DNA from: Nonomuraea turkmeniaca | GTDB taxonomy: Bacteria; Actinomycetota; Actinomycetes; Streptosporangiales; Streptosporangiaceae | DNA: 52,011 bases | Assembly (NCBI RefSeq): GCF_005889735.1 | Contig: NZ_VCKY01000048.1 | Span: 1-52,011 of the forward strand | Reading direction: 5' to 3' | Part shown: in pieces, positions 17,145 to 25,248 of the stretch | How the letters are laid out: the number at the start of each line of letters is the position of its first letter | How positions within the stretch are numbered: the stretch's first letter is position 1 | Made by a program: the position numbers and the translations under genes | The notes under the pieces: model-generated | Databases searched by the model: none | What the model saw: the letters and a program-made list of their open reading frames with translations, nothing else | What the model was told of the DNA's origin: nothing

Positions 17145-18113
17145 ATGAGCCGCAGGAACCTCGCGCTGCTGCTGGCCGGCGTGGGCGCCTTCCTGTTGAC
17201 GCTCATCCCCCTGAGCCGCCTGTACGTGTACGGGCAGGTGCTCAAGGCCCCGCTGGAGCAGCAGAGCATGACCAGGTCGGTGGCGGAGTCGGCCACCTAC
17301 CTGGACCCGGCCACGATGCGGCCGGCGGTGGGCGACCTGGTGCAGACCCGGTGGCTGATCGGCGACGTGCTGGCCGGCGACGACGACCGCGCGGTGTGGG
17401 GCGAGTCGATCTCCATGGCCACGCGGGACGGCGAGCGGCTGGACTATCACGAGCGGCGCCTGGCCTTCGACCGCCGCACGGGCGTCATCGTCAACTGCTG
17501 CGGCCAATACCTCGACGAGAACACCTCGATCGAGCAGTCGGGGCAGGCCTTCCGTTGGCCCTTCAACGCCCAGCGCCGCGACTACGCGCTGTTCGACCTG
17601 AGGCTGCGGCAGCCGGTCACGGCCACGTTCGACGGGGTCGAGCGGGTGCGCGGCGTCGAGACGTACCGCTACGTCCAGCGCACTCCGCGCCGGCTCGTCC
17701 CGGGCGAGACGGCACCCTTGCCGCGCCGCCTCCTCGGGTTGCCGGGCAAGGGCGATGTCGGGCTGGGCCGTTACGCCGAGATCCGGCGTACGTACTGGGT
17801 CGAGCCGGTCAGCGGCCAGCCGGTCAAGATGCTGGACGAGGTGAAGGAGACGCTGGTCACGGCCGACGGGCAAGGCCGGCTGACGGCGCTGGACGCGGCG
17901 TTCCACACCACGGAGGCCGACGTCGCCGCGGCGCTGAACACGGCGGCCGCCTACCGCCGCTGGATCCTGCTCCTGGGCACCGTCGCCCCGGTGGGCGGTG
18001 GCGCGCTCGGCGCGGGCTGCGTGGTGACCGCTATCTGGCTCATGCGCCGGCGCTCACCTGCGGCGCAGGACGAGGAGCAGGTTCCAGGTGACCAACTCGC
18101 GGATGCCAGGTAG
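17145..18113 (+). CDS. DUF3068 / PorA-family membrane protein, copy 1
   Basis: The 322-residue product starts MSRRNLALLLAGVGAFLL. ATG 17145 aligns with the N-terminus of its paralogue; GTG 17136, which overlaps the previous stop, is an alternative start. It has an N-terminal transmembrane helix, a ~250-residue outside domain and a C-terminal helix (about 265-295) followed by a basic and acidic tail. The vicinal cysteines Cys118-Cys119 in IVNCCGQYLDE are shared with copy 2. The family is annotated as PorA-like because of distant similarity to corynebacterial porins, but most members (for example Rv0227c) are uncharacterised envelope proteins genetically linked to arabinan biosynthesis. Its last 60 bp overlap the convergent methyltransferase gene. 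Confidence 0.85.
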   Translation: MSRRNLALLLAGVGAFLLTLIPLSRLYVYGQVLKAPLEQQSMTRSVAESATYLDPATMRPAVGDLVQTRWLIGDVLAGDDDRAVWGESISMATRDGERLDYHERRLAFDRRTGVIVNCCGQYLDENTSIEQSGQAFRWPFNAQRRDYALFDLRLRQPVTATFDGVERVRGVETYRYVQRTPRRLVPGETAPLPRRLLGLPGKGDVGLGRYAEIRRTYWVEPVSGQPVKMLDEVKETLVTADGQGRLTALDAAFHTTEADVAAALNTAAAYRRWILLLGTVAPVGGGALGAGCVVTAIWLMRRRSPAAQDEEQVPGDQLADAR

Positions 18114-18794
18114 GTGGACGACATGCCGGGCCCAACGGGGAAGGTAGCGGGGGACCGCATCCAGGATCTCCGCGTCCCGGCACCGCCTGGCCCAGGCCAG
18201 CGGCTTGGCCACCCCGATGGCGTACATGCTCTCGCCATAGACGTTCTTGGGCGGCTTGCCGTGTCTGCGTGCGTATCGCCGGGCGGCGTAGTGGCCGCCC
18301 AGGTAGTGCCAGGGAGAGGTCTCGTGGCCGCCCCACGGCCCGAGCCAGACGGTGTAGGACAGGTAGACGATCCCGCCCGGGCGGGTGACCCTGACCATCT
18401 CGTCCGCCATCCTGAGCGGGTTGGGGACGTGCTCCAGCACGTTCGACGAGAAGCACACGTCCACCGAGCCCGTGGCGAGGGGCAGGTCGAGCGCGCTGCC
18501 CAGCACCGCGTCCCGGGGCAGCGCCCCGTCACGCAGGCGCATCTCGCCGGCGTCGCAGTCCACGCACACGGGCCGGGCGCCGACGGCACGCAGCGCGTCG
18601 GCGAAGTAACCGGGGCCGCCCCCCACGTCGGCCACCGTGGCGCCGGCCAGGTCCGTGTAGGTCGTCAGCTGGGCGACCGTGTCCCTGGCCAGGGTGCCGT
18701 AGAAGAAATCCGGATCGCTCTGCTCCAGGCGGAAGGCACGCAGCAACCGGACGGATCTGCTGAGATCCGCTCGGAACGGTTCGGGGGTGTCCAC
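18054..18794 (-). CDS. Class I SAM-dependent methyltransferase
   Basis: A 246-residue protein read from GTG 18794 (VDTPEPFRADLSRS...). Longer readings would run back through the divergent gene and are shadows. Motif I is VADVGGGPGYFADAL, the acidic end of strand 2 is CVDCDAGEM, and motif post-I/II is SALDLPLATGSVDVCFSSNVLEHV, typical of small-molecule methyltransferases. The C-terminal half (WYLGGHYAARRYARRHG-like segment) matches the Rv0224c type. In mycobacteria Rv0224c lies next to the Rv0225-Rv0227c cluster, the same context as here. It could O-methylate a glycan or lipid intermediate. It is convergent with the DUF3068 gene (60-bp overlap) and diverges from the GT-C copy 2 gene with only 34 bp between starts. 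Confidence 0.85.
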   Translation of the reverse strand: MDTPEPFRADLSRSVRLLRAFRLEQSDPDFFYGTLARDTVAQLTTYTDLAGATVADVGGGPGYFADALRAVGARPVCVDCDAGEMRLRDGALPRDAVLGSALDLPLATGSVDVCFSSNVLEHVPNPLRMADEMVRVTRPGGIVYLSYTVWLGPWGGHETSPWHYLGGHYAARRYARRHGKPPKNVYGESMYAIGVAKPLAWARRCRDAEILDAVPRYLPRWARHVVHLPGIRELVTWNLLLVLRRR

Positions 18795-18828
18795 GGCGCG
18801 GAGCTTACTGCAGCGGAAGGAAACGACG

Positions 18829-20817
18829 ATGCCTGAGGACGTCAAGCGCTCCGGAACGGAGACGACGCCGGCTGAGGACACCAAGCGCCCCGACGCGGAA
18901 CCGACGCCGGCGGAGGATGCCGAGCCCGCCCAAAGGGGGACGGCACCGGTCGAGGATGCCGAGCCCGTCCAAGCGGGGACGGCGCCGGCCGGCGACGTCA
19001 AGCGCCCCGAACCCGTGCAGATCACGCTGCCCGCGATTCGCACCGGGCCGGTCATGGGTGTCGGCCTGCTGCTCATCCTGGTCTCGCTGGTCTTCAGGGC
19101 CAGTGTCCTCAGCAAGGCGTACTTCGTCGAGGACGACTTCCTCTTCGTGGCGGGCGCCGGCGACAGCGGGCTGACCTGGGAATACCTGACCCGGGTGCAC
19201 AAGGGCCACCTCATGCCCGGCGCGCTGGCGCTGGTGTGGGTGCTCACGTCGGTGGCGCCGTACAACTGGGCGCTGGTGTCGTTCGTGACCCTCGCGCTCC
19301 AGGCGGCGGCCTCGATCATGTTCCTGGTGTTGTTGCGGCGGTTGTTCGGCGACCGCGCCGTCGTGCTCGCCGCGCTGACCGTCTACGTCTTCGCCCCGCT
19401 CACCGTGCCCGCGATGAGTTGGTGGTCGGCCGCGCTCAACGCGGTGCCGCTGCAGCTCGCCCTGGTGGCCGCGCTGGTCGCGCACATCAGGTACGTACGC
19501 GAGGGCAAGGGCCGCTGGCACGCCCTGATCTGGGCCGCCGTCGGGATGGCCTTCTCCACCAAGGGAGTGTTCATCCCCTTCGTCGTGCTCGGGATCACCA
19601 GCGCCTACCTGGGCAAGGGGCTGTGGGCCCACGCGCTGCTGACCGAACTGCGCAGGCCCGTCTGGTGGGCGCAAGGCCTGCTGCTGGCCGGGTACGGCGT
19701 GCTCTACTGGCTGCGCCGCGACAGCGCCGGCTCCGAGGGGCTGACCGGACCCAAGTCCGAGATCGTCCCCGGGCTGCTGCGCAGGCTGCTGGGTGAGACC
19801 TTCCCCACGGGCGCGGTCGGCGGCCCGCTGCGCTGGGGCGGGCTCACCTCCACTGGAGGGCTGGCCGAACCCGCCCAGGCCACCGTGATCGTGTCATGGG
19901 CCGTGATCGCGTCACTCGTCATGGTGACCTGCTTGTACCGCAGGCGCGCCTGGCGGGCGTGGGCGATCCTGGCCGCCTACGTCGTCGTGGCCGACGCGCT
20001 CCCCACCGTGATCGCGCGGGCGACCGCGTGGGACCTGGTGGGCGCGGAGACCAGATATGTCGCCGACGCCGCGGTGCTGGTCGCCCTCTGCCTGGCGCTG
20101 GCCTGGCAGCCGGTCGAAGGCGAGCCCGACGACACCCGGCGCAGGCCGGTGCCGGGCACGTTGTCACTGGCCGCGGGTGGGCTGACGGTGGCCTTCCTGG
20201 CCGTGTCGCTGGTCTCGATCAACTCCTTCGGCGACACGCTCAGTGGGGACAAGGTCAGGAAATATCTGGATAACGCGCGGGCCTCGCTGGCCACCGCGTC
20301 GCCGGACGCCGACATCTACGCCCGCCCCGTCCCGCCGGAGATCGTCCTGCCCTGGAACGGCCCGCGCCGCCTGACGTCGTACGTGCTCGCGCCGCTGGCC
20401 GATCCCGAGACCCGGCAGCGCATGCGCGAGCCACGCCCCTCGGCCGAGCCGTACGTCTTCGACGCCACGGGCAAGCTCGTCCTCGTGGGCCGGGTGGTGC
20501 CCTACTTCGACGGGGTCAAGGGCCGGAAGTGTTACCCGGCGGGCCAGACCTTCCCCGTCGAGTCCTTCGGCGGCCCCGGCATGGTGGTGGCCATGGCGTA
20601 CGTCAGTCCAAAGCCGGTGCAGGTCGTGGTGGACCTCGGCGGCACCCAGCGGGCGGCCACGTTGCCCGCGACCGGCGTCATGGGCGCACTCTTCTACGTC
20701 CCGCACGATGGGGTGGGCAAGGGGATGCGGATCAGCGCGGCCGGCGGCCAGGGTCAGGCGTTCTGCCTCAGGGCGGTGGCCTTCGGCGAGCCGGGACCGG
20801 CCCCTCCGGCGCTCTGA
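18829..20817 (+). CDS. GT-C-type membrane glycosyltransferase, copy 2, with repeat N-terminus
   Basis: The 662-residue protein starts at ATG 18829, 6 nt after GGAAGGAAA. Unlike copy 1 it carries an N-terminal ~65-residue cytoplasmic extension made of 13-residue acidic repeats. It then has a first helix (about 72-92), the acidic loop VEDDFLFVAGAG with Glu101-Asp102-Asp103, and about ten more helices. The soluble extracytoplasmic C-terminal domain begins at about residue 480 and contains a Cys pair. Similarity to copy 1 covers the whole length after the extension. It is probably a polyprenyl-phosphate-sugar transferase in the same glycan pathway. The last 64 bp overlap the convergent acyltransferase gene. 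Confidence 0.82.
   Translation: MPEDVKRSGTETTPAEDTKRPDAEPTPAEDAEPAQRGTAPVEDAEPVQAGTAPAGDVKRPEPVQITLPAIRTGPVMGVGLLLILVSLVFRASVLSKAYFVEDDFLFVAGAGDSGLTWEYLTRVHKGHLMPGALALVWVLTSVAPYNWALVSFVTLALQAAASIMFLVLLRRLFGDRAVVLAALTVYVFAPLTVPAMSWWSAALNAVPLQLALVAALVAHIRYVREGKGRWHALIWAAVGMAFSTKGVFIPFVVLGITSAYLGKGLWAHALLTELRRPVWWAQGLLLAGYGVLYWLRRDSAGSEGLTGPKSEIVPGLLRRLLGETFPTGAVGGPLRWGGLTSTGGLAEPAQATVIVSWAVIASLVMVTCLYRRRAWRAWAILAAYVVVADALPTVIARATAWDLVGAETRYVADAAVLVALCLALAWQPVEGEPDDTRRRPVPGTLSLAAGGLTVAFLAVSLVSINSFGDTLSGDKVRKYLDNARASLATASPDADIYARPVPPEIVLPWNGPRRLTSYVLAPLADPETRQRMREPRPSAEPYVFDATGKLVLVGRVVPYFDGVKGRKCYPAGQTFPVESFGGPGMVVAMAYVSPKPVQVVVDLGGTQRAATLPATGVMGALFYVPHDGVGKGMRISAAGGQGQAFCLRAVAFGEPGPAPPAL
18862..19017 (+). 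repeat. 39-bp tandem repeat (4 full units) in a coding sequence
   Basis: Four units start at 18862, 18901, 18940 and 18979, each 39 bp, with a degenerate partial unit before the first. They encode 13-residue repeats of the form (T/P)xPAEDxxxPxxx (for example TPAEDTKRPDAE), Pro- and Glu-rich and probably disordered. The middle two units are most alike. Unit number probably varies between strains by slippage or unequal exchange. Confidence 0.85.
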
Positions 20818-22007
20818 GGGATGAACCGGATCAGGCGTCTGGCGGGCTCCTCCACGTAGCGGTAGGTGAGCCCGGCCAGCGCGACCGTGAGGGCGCCGAC
20901 GGCGGCCAGGTTGAGTATCAGGTTGCCGGTCCACGGCTCCTGGCCGGTGAAGTCGTACCAGAGGTAGATGACCACGAACTGCCACAGGAAGACGCCGTAG
21001 GAGATCCGGCCGAGATAGCTCATCAGCCGCCCGCCGAGCACCGCGTGCAGTCTCGTGGGGCCCCCCGGCTCCAGCGCCGCGGGGGCGACGAGGCAGAAGG
21101 CGATGAGCGTGTAGAGGCCCTGCTCGTAGAACGCGGTCCAGATGCCGCCCAGGCCGACGAAGCGCGGCCCGGTGACCGGGGTGGCGGCGATCAGGTACGC
21201 CAGCCCGGCGATCACCCACAAAGTGCCCCACGAGGCGGCCAAGGCCGCGCACAGGCGGCGGACGGGCCCGTCCGCCGCCCTGGCCCAGACGGTGAGCACC
21301 GCCAGCGCCATCCCCGGCACGAAGAACGTCCACGAGCGCGGCAACCACACGTTCATCCACGGCCGGTACTCGGGGAAATACTCGAAGATCGTGTAGACGT
21401 AGGACAGGCCGCCGAAGACCGCCAGCCCGATCAGCAGGCGCCTGGCCCTGGCCCGCAGATCCGGCCCCCCGCGCAGCGCGAACCACCGCAGCGCGGCCGC
21501 CATCAGCGGCAGCGTGAGATAGAAGGTCAGCTCCACCGCCAGGCTCCACATCTGGCCCAGCCCCTTGGGCCCGAGGCCGAACCACCACGGACTCGTGTCG
21601 TAGGTGTGCACCAGGAACAACATCTGCACCCACGTCCAGGGATCGGACCGGTGCGCCTCGCCCCACAGCAGCAGCGCCACGGCCACCACCAGCCAGTACG
21701 CGGGGATGATGCGGAAGAAGCGTTTCCAGAGGTAGCGGCCGGTGTCAGGGGCTCGGTCACCGATCAGCACCTCCGCCGCCCAGGGGCGGTAGAGCAGCAA
21801 GCCGGACAGCGTGAAGAAGATCGGCACGCCGATCTCGCCCCGGGACAACACGCCACCCAGGAACCCCGGCTCCAGCGCCGTTCCCGCCTCCATCGCCACA
21901 TGGAAGATCAGGACGGCGAAGGCGGCCACCGCGCGGATCCCGTCGAGCGACGCCTGGTGCCCGGCGACCACCGGCACCCCGGTCGATGTAGAACCTGTTT
22001 CGGTCAC
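20754..22007 (-). CDS. Acyltransferase family 3 (OafA-like) membrane protein
   Basis: With GTG 22007 the product is 417 residues; an in-frame GTG at 22079 would add 24 residues but covers the promoter and operator zone. It is a ten-helix O-acyltransferase. The N-terminal HQASLDGIRAVAAFAVLIFH contains the catalytic-type His and the conserved R, and FTLSGLLLYRPW is the second family hallmark. Further helices include WSLAVELTFYLTLPL and ISYGVFLWQFVVIYLW. Members transfer acyl groups from CoA across the membrane onto sugars; Rv0228, in the mycobacterial Rv0224c-Rv0228 cluster, belongs to the same family. Here it may succinylate or acetylate the arabinan-like glycan. It is inserted, in reverse orientation, between GT-C copy 2 and DUF3068 copy 2. 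Confidence 0.85.
   Translation of the reverse strand: MTETGSTSTGVPVVAGHQASLDGIRAVAAFAVLIFHVAMEAGTALEPGFLGGVLSRGEIGVPIFFTLSGLLLYRPWAAEVLIGDRAPDTGRYLWKRFFRIIPAYWLVVAVALLLWGEAHRSDPWTWVQMLFLVHTYDTSPWWFGLGPKGLGQMWSLAVELTFYLTLPLMAAALRWFALRGGPDLRARARRLLIGLAVFGGLSYVYTIFEYFPEYRPWMNVWLPRSWTFFVPGMALAVLTVWARAADGPVRRLCAALAASWGTLWVIAGLAYLIAATPVTGPRFVGLGGIWTAFYEQGLYTLIAFCLVAPAALEPGGPTRLHAVLGGRLMSYLGRISYGVFLWQFVVIYLWYDFTGQEPWTGNLILNLAAVGALTVALAGLTYRYVEEPARRLIRFIPQSAGGAGPGSPKATALRQNA
21989..22002. promoter_or_regulatory. KstR-type box at the acyltransferase start (one mismatch)
   Basis: TAGAACCTGTTTCG matches TnnAACnnGTTnnA except for the last base. It falls just inside the acyltransferase reading frame (3 bases downstream of the GTG at 22007), where bound protein would block early elongation or initiation. 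Confidence 0.45.
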
Positions 22008-22060
22008 GTTTCCGCATCCCTGGTGACGTCGGTCACTCACCGCAATAACATACCGGCGAG

Positions 22061-22074
22061 TAGAACTAGTTTCA
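22061..22074. promoter_or_regulatory. KstR-type box, perfect consensus, divergent promoter
   Basis: TAGAACTAGTTTCA is a full match to TnnAACnnGTTnnA. It lies 51 bp upstream of the DUF3068 copy 2 start (22125) and 54 bp upstream of the acyltransferase GTG at 22007, so it can control both directions. TAGAAC can double as a -10 element for the rightward promoter. Confidence 0.6.
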
Positions 22075-22124
22075 GTCACTTTGTCACCCAGTCAGGCGTC
22101 CGTGCACCTGCACATGGAGGGTCC

Positions 22125-23045
22125 ATGAACCGGGTCGTCGTTGGCAGCGTCCTCATCGCCGTCGGGGCATTCCTCATCGTTCTGGCTCCCCTGATGCGCT
22201 TCCAGGTCGCGCCCGCGCTCATCGCGGCCGCGGGCGACCACTACGGCATCAGCAAGCTCCGGGCGACCGGCGCGCAATACTTCAGCATCCCCGACGGCAA
22301 GGTCCTCACCGCCGACCTCGACATCATCGTCACCACCCGTGGCGACGTGAAGGAGGCGTCCGGCGACCGGGTCGTGTGGGACGAGTTCACCGCCGTGAAC
22401 GACGTCACCAACGGCAAGCCGGGCATCAACTTCACCGAGCGGCGCAGCGCCTTCGACAAGCGCTCGGGCGTCGGGCTCAACTGCTGCGGCGTCAGCGTCG
22501 ACAAGGCTCCGGTCCAGCTCCAGGGGCAGATCTACAAGTTCCCGTTCGACGTGGAGAAGAAGAGCTACATGGTCTTCAACTCCACGACGGGCAAGGCGTA
22601 CGAGGCCAGGTTCGTCGGCGAGGAGCAGGTCAACGGGCTGAACACGTACAAGTTCGAGCAGACGGTCCCCGAGACCAAGACGCAGACCCTGAACGCGCCG
22701 GCCGCCATGTTCGGCATGGGCGAGTCCGGTGACGTGCAGCTCAACCGCTATTACTCGGGCACGAACACCTACTGGATCGAGCCCACCACCGGCGCGCCGG
22801 TCCGCCAGGAGCAGCAGCGCAACGAGGTGCTCAAGAGCCAGGACGGCATCGAGCGCTCCAAGGCCTTCGTGGCCGCGGCCAAGATGACCGACGACACCGT
22901 CAACGAGCTCGTCACCAGCGCGCGCGACGGCAAGAGCCAGATCACCCTGATCAAGACCACGCTGCCGATCGTGCTCGCGGTGGTCGGTATTGTGCTCTTT
23001 GTGGGAGGAGTATTCCTGACCCTGCGCGGTCGCAGGGCGGCATGA
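22125..23045 (+). CDS. DUF3068 / PorA-family membrane protein, copy 2
   Basis: The 306-residue protein begins MNRVVVGSVLIAVGAFLIVL at ATG 22125 after GGAGG (22116-22120). It has an N-terminal helix, an extracytoplasmic domain of ~240 residues and a C-terminal helix (LPIVLAVVGIVLFVGGVFL) with a short basic tail. The vicinal cysteines Cys120-Cys121 in LNCCGVSVDK match those of copy 1, as does the NRYYSGTNTYWIEPTTG-like segment near the C-terminus. It is the first gene of the DPA operon: its stop overlaps the phosphoribosyltransferase start by 4 bp. That coupling suggests a job in handling or exporting DPA-linked products. Biochemical role is unproven for the family. Confidence 0.85.
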   Translation: MNRVVVGSVLIAVGAFLIVLAPLMRFQVAPALIAAAGDHYGISKLRATGAQYFSIPDGKVLTADLDIIVTTRGDVKEASGDRVVWDEFTAVNDVTNGKPGINFTERRSAFDKRSGVGLNCCGVSVDKAPVQLQGQIYKFPFDVEKKSYMVFNSTTGKAYEARFVGEEQVNGLNTYKFEQTVPETKTQTLNAPAAMFGMGESGDVQLNRYYSGTNTYWIEPTTGAPVRQEQQRNEVLKSQDGIERSKAFVAAAKMTDDTVNELVTSARDGKSQITLIKTTLPIVLAVVGIVLFVGGVFLTLRGRRAA

Positions 23046-23929
23046 GCCAGGACGTGGTCGCGGGGCCCCGGACGACCTCGCCGGCGCTGGCGCTGGTCAG
23101 GGCGGCCAGGCCGCGCCAGTGGCTGAAGAACGTGCTGGTCCTGGCCGCGCCTCTGGCGGCCGGGGTGCTGGGCGAGCCGCGTAGCCTGCTCGCGGCGTTA
23201 TCGGTCTTCGTCGCGTTCTGTCTGGCCGCGAGCGGCTCCTACCTGCTCAACGACGCCTCCGACGTGGAGGCCGACCGGCTGCACCCGCGCAAGAAGCACC
23301 GGCCGATCGCGTCCGGGGCGGTGTCCGTGCGGACGGCCCGGGTGACCGGCGTCGCCCTGCTGCTCCTGGCGCCCGTGGTGGCCGCGCCGGCCGGGCGCTG
23401 GGAGTCGTCGGCCGTGGTCGCCGGGTACGTGGCGCTGACGCTGTCGTACACGGTGTGGCTGAAGCACCAGGAGGTCGTGGACCTGATCGCGGTCGCCGGG
23501 TGCCACGTGATCAGGGCCTACGCCGGCGCCGTGGCGGTGGACGTGCCGGTGACCGGATGGTTCCTGGTGGTCGTCTCCCTGGCCGCCCTGCAGCTGGTGG
23601 TGGGCAAGCGCGAGGCGGAGCTGCGGGCCCAGGGGGTGACGGGCACGCGCGCGACGCTGGCTTCCTACTCTCCCGCGTACCTGGCCCAGGTGCGGGTCAT
23701 GTGCTCGGGCGCGATGATCGTGACGTACTGCCTGTGGGCGCTCAACGCGCACGCCGACCTCTTCTACGGGCTCAGCATCATCCCGTTCCTGCTGCTCGTG
23801 CTCAGGCATAATCTGCTGGTGGACCGGGGGAGGGGCGAGGAGCCCGAGGAGCTGGCGGCACGCGACCGGCCGATCCTGCTCTTCGCCGTCGGACTGATCG
23901 TCCTGGTCGCCTTGGGGATCTACATATGA
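23042..23929 (+). CDS. Decaprenyl-phosphate phosphoribosyltransferase (UbiA family)
   Basis: A 295-residue, eight- to nine-helix prenyl-phosphate transferase, close in length to mycobacterial Rv3806c. It joins phosphoribosyl diphosphate to decaprenyl phosphate to give decaprenylphosphoryl-5-phosphoribose, the first committed step to the arabinose donor. The Mg-binding motif is intact: Asn70-Asp71-x2-Asp74-x3-Asp78 in LLNDASDVEADRLHP, followed by the basic KKHRPIASG stretch. The early RPRQWLKNVLV segment is typical of this subgroup rather than of heme O or menaquinone UbiA enzymes. ATG 23042 overlaps the DUF3068 stop, and its stop overlaps the DprE1 start (ATGA), giving a compact three-enzyme operon. 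Confidence 0.93.
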   Translation: MSQDVVAGPRTTSPALALVRAARPRQWLKNVLVLAAPLAAGVLGEPRSLLAALSVFVAFCLAASGSYLLNDASDVEADRLHPRKKHRPIASGAVSVRTARVTGVALLLLAPVVAAPAGRWESSAVVAGYVALTLSYTVWLKHQEVVDLIAVAGCHVIRAYAGAVAVDVPVTGWFLVVVSLAALQLVVGKREAELRAQGVTGTRATLASYSPAYLAQVRVMCSGAMIVTYCLWALNAHADLFYGLSIIPFLLLVLRHNLLVDRGRGEEPEELAARDRPILLFAVGLIVLVALGIYI

Positions 23930-25248
23930 CGACGTTCCTGACCGGCTGGGGGCGCACGGCGCCCACGCCGGCCACGCTCGCGCGGCCCGGCTCCGTCGAG
24001 CACCTGAGCGAGCTGGTCGCGGCCGCGGAGGGCGGGCGGGGCGTGGTGGCACGCGGCCTGGGCCGGTCGTACGGCGACGCCGCCCAGAACGCCGGCGGCC
24101 TCGTCCTCGACTGCACCGGGCTCGACACGTGGACCTTCGACGAGGCCGGCGGCCTGGTGACCGCCTCAGGCGGGGTGAGCCTGCACGACCTGATGACGGC
24201 GCTCGTCCCCCGCGGCTGGTTCGTGCCCGTCAGCCCGGGCACCCGGCACGTGACCGTCGGCGGCGCCATCGCGGCCGACGTGCACGGCAAGAACCACCAC
24301 CGCGACTCCTCCTTCGGCGCGCACGTCCGCTCGCTCACCCTGGTGACCGCCGACGGAGCGGCCCGGACGCTCCGCCCGGGCGATCCGCTCTTCCTGGCCA
24401 CCGTCGGCGGCATGGGGCTGACCGGGGTGATCGCCGAGGCCACGTTCGCCTGCGTGCCCGTCGAGACCGCCCTCATGCGGGTGGACGTGCAGCGCACCGT
24501 CGACCTGGACGAGACGCTGGCGACCATGGCGGCCACCGACGACCGCTACCGCTACACCGTGGCCTGGATCGACCTGCTCGCCCGCGGGAGCCGGATGGGC
24601 CGCAGCGTGCTCACCAGGGGCGACCACGTGGCGCGTGCCGAGGGGAAGGAACCGCCGGACTTCACGCCCGGCGCGTGGTTGCGCGCGCCCGCGCGGGTGC
24701 CCGGCGGGCTGCTCAACCGGCTGAGCGTGCGCGCGTTCAACGAGGTCTGGTACCGCAAGGCGCCGCGGCGCAAGACCATCGTGCAGGGCATCGCGCCGTT
24801 CTTCCATCCGCTCGACTTCGTCGAGGGCTGGAATCGCGTGTACGGCTCGCGAGGCTTCGTCCAGTACCAGTTCGTGGTGCCCTTCGGCGCGGAGGACACC
24901 CTGCGCGACATCGTCGGGTCGTTGTCCGCGCACGGCACCGTGTCGTTCCTGACCGTGCTCAAAAGGTTCGGCCCGGGATCGGGCGGGCTGCTGTCCTTTC
25001 CCATGCCCGGCTGGACCCTGGCCCTGGACATCCCGGCCGGGCAGCACGGGCTGAGCGGCCTGCTCCGCGGCTTCGACCGGCAGGTGGCCGACGTCGGCGG
25101 GCGGGTCTACCTGGCCAAGGACTCGCGGCTGCGCGCTGACATGATGGCGGCCATGTATCCCGAGCTGGAGCAGTGGCGGCGGATCAGGGACGAGGCCGAT
25201 CCCGCCGGGTTGTTCCGCTCCGACCTGGCCAGGAGGCTCCGGCTGTGA
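23926..25248 (+). CDS. dprE1: Decaprenylphosphoryl-beta-D-ribose 2'-oxidase DprE1
   Basis: The 440-residue FAD enzyme oxidises decaprenylphosphoryl-ribose to the 2'-keto form; DprE2 then reduces it to the arabinose epimer. The FAD domain shows ARGLGRSYGDAAQN, SPGTRHVTVGGAIAADVHGK (His120 of HGKNHH, equivalent to His132 of the tuberculosis enzyme) and SSFGAHV. The catalytic-site Lys398 in YLAKDSR corresponds to Lys418. The residue equivalent to Cys387, the target of covalent benzothiazinone drugs, is Ala366 here (PGWTLALDIP). Length and the C-terminal LFRSDLARRL are as expected. It is in a 4-bp overlap with the phosphoribosyltransferase and shares GTGA with DprE2. Confidence 0.95.
   Translation: MTTFLTGWGRTAPTPATLARPGSVEHLSELVAAAEGGRGVVARGLGRSYGDAAQNAGGLVLDCTGLDTWTFDEAGGLVTASGGVSLHDLMTALVPRGWFVPVSPGTRHVTVGGAIAADVHGKNHHRDSSFGAHVRSLTLVTADGAARTLRPGDPLFLATVGGMGLTGVIAEATFACVPVETALMRVDVQRTVDLDETLATMAATDDRYRYTVAWIDLLARGSRMGRSVLTRGDHVARAEGKEPPDFTPGAWLRAPARVPGGLLNRLSVRAFNEVWYRKAPRRKTIVQGIAPFFHPLDFVEGWNRVYGSRGFVQYQFVVPFGAEDTLRDIVGSLSAHGTVSFLTVLKRFGPGSGGLLSFPMPGWTLALDIPAGQHGLSGLLRGFDRQVADVGGRVYLAKDSRLRADMMAAMYPELEQWRRIRDEADPAGLFRSDLARRLRL

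Noticed and set aside
18795..19319. N-terminal extension of the methyltransferase up to 19319
   Set aside because: The extension is the reverse complement of the 39-bp repeat and first helix of the divergent GT-C gene; the methyltransferase fold begins after GTG 18794.
22007..22079. GTG 22079 as the start of the acyltransferase
   Set aside because: It would add a 24-residue non-conserved leader over the operator and likely promoter; the family N-terminus (HQASLDGIRA) is close to GTG 22007. Kept only as an alternative.
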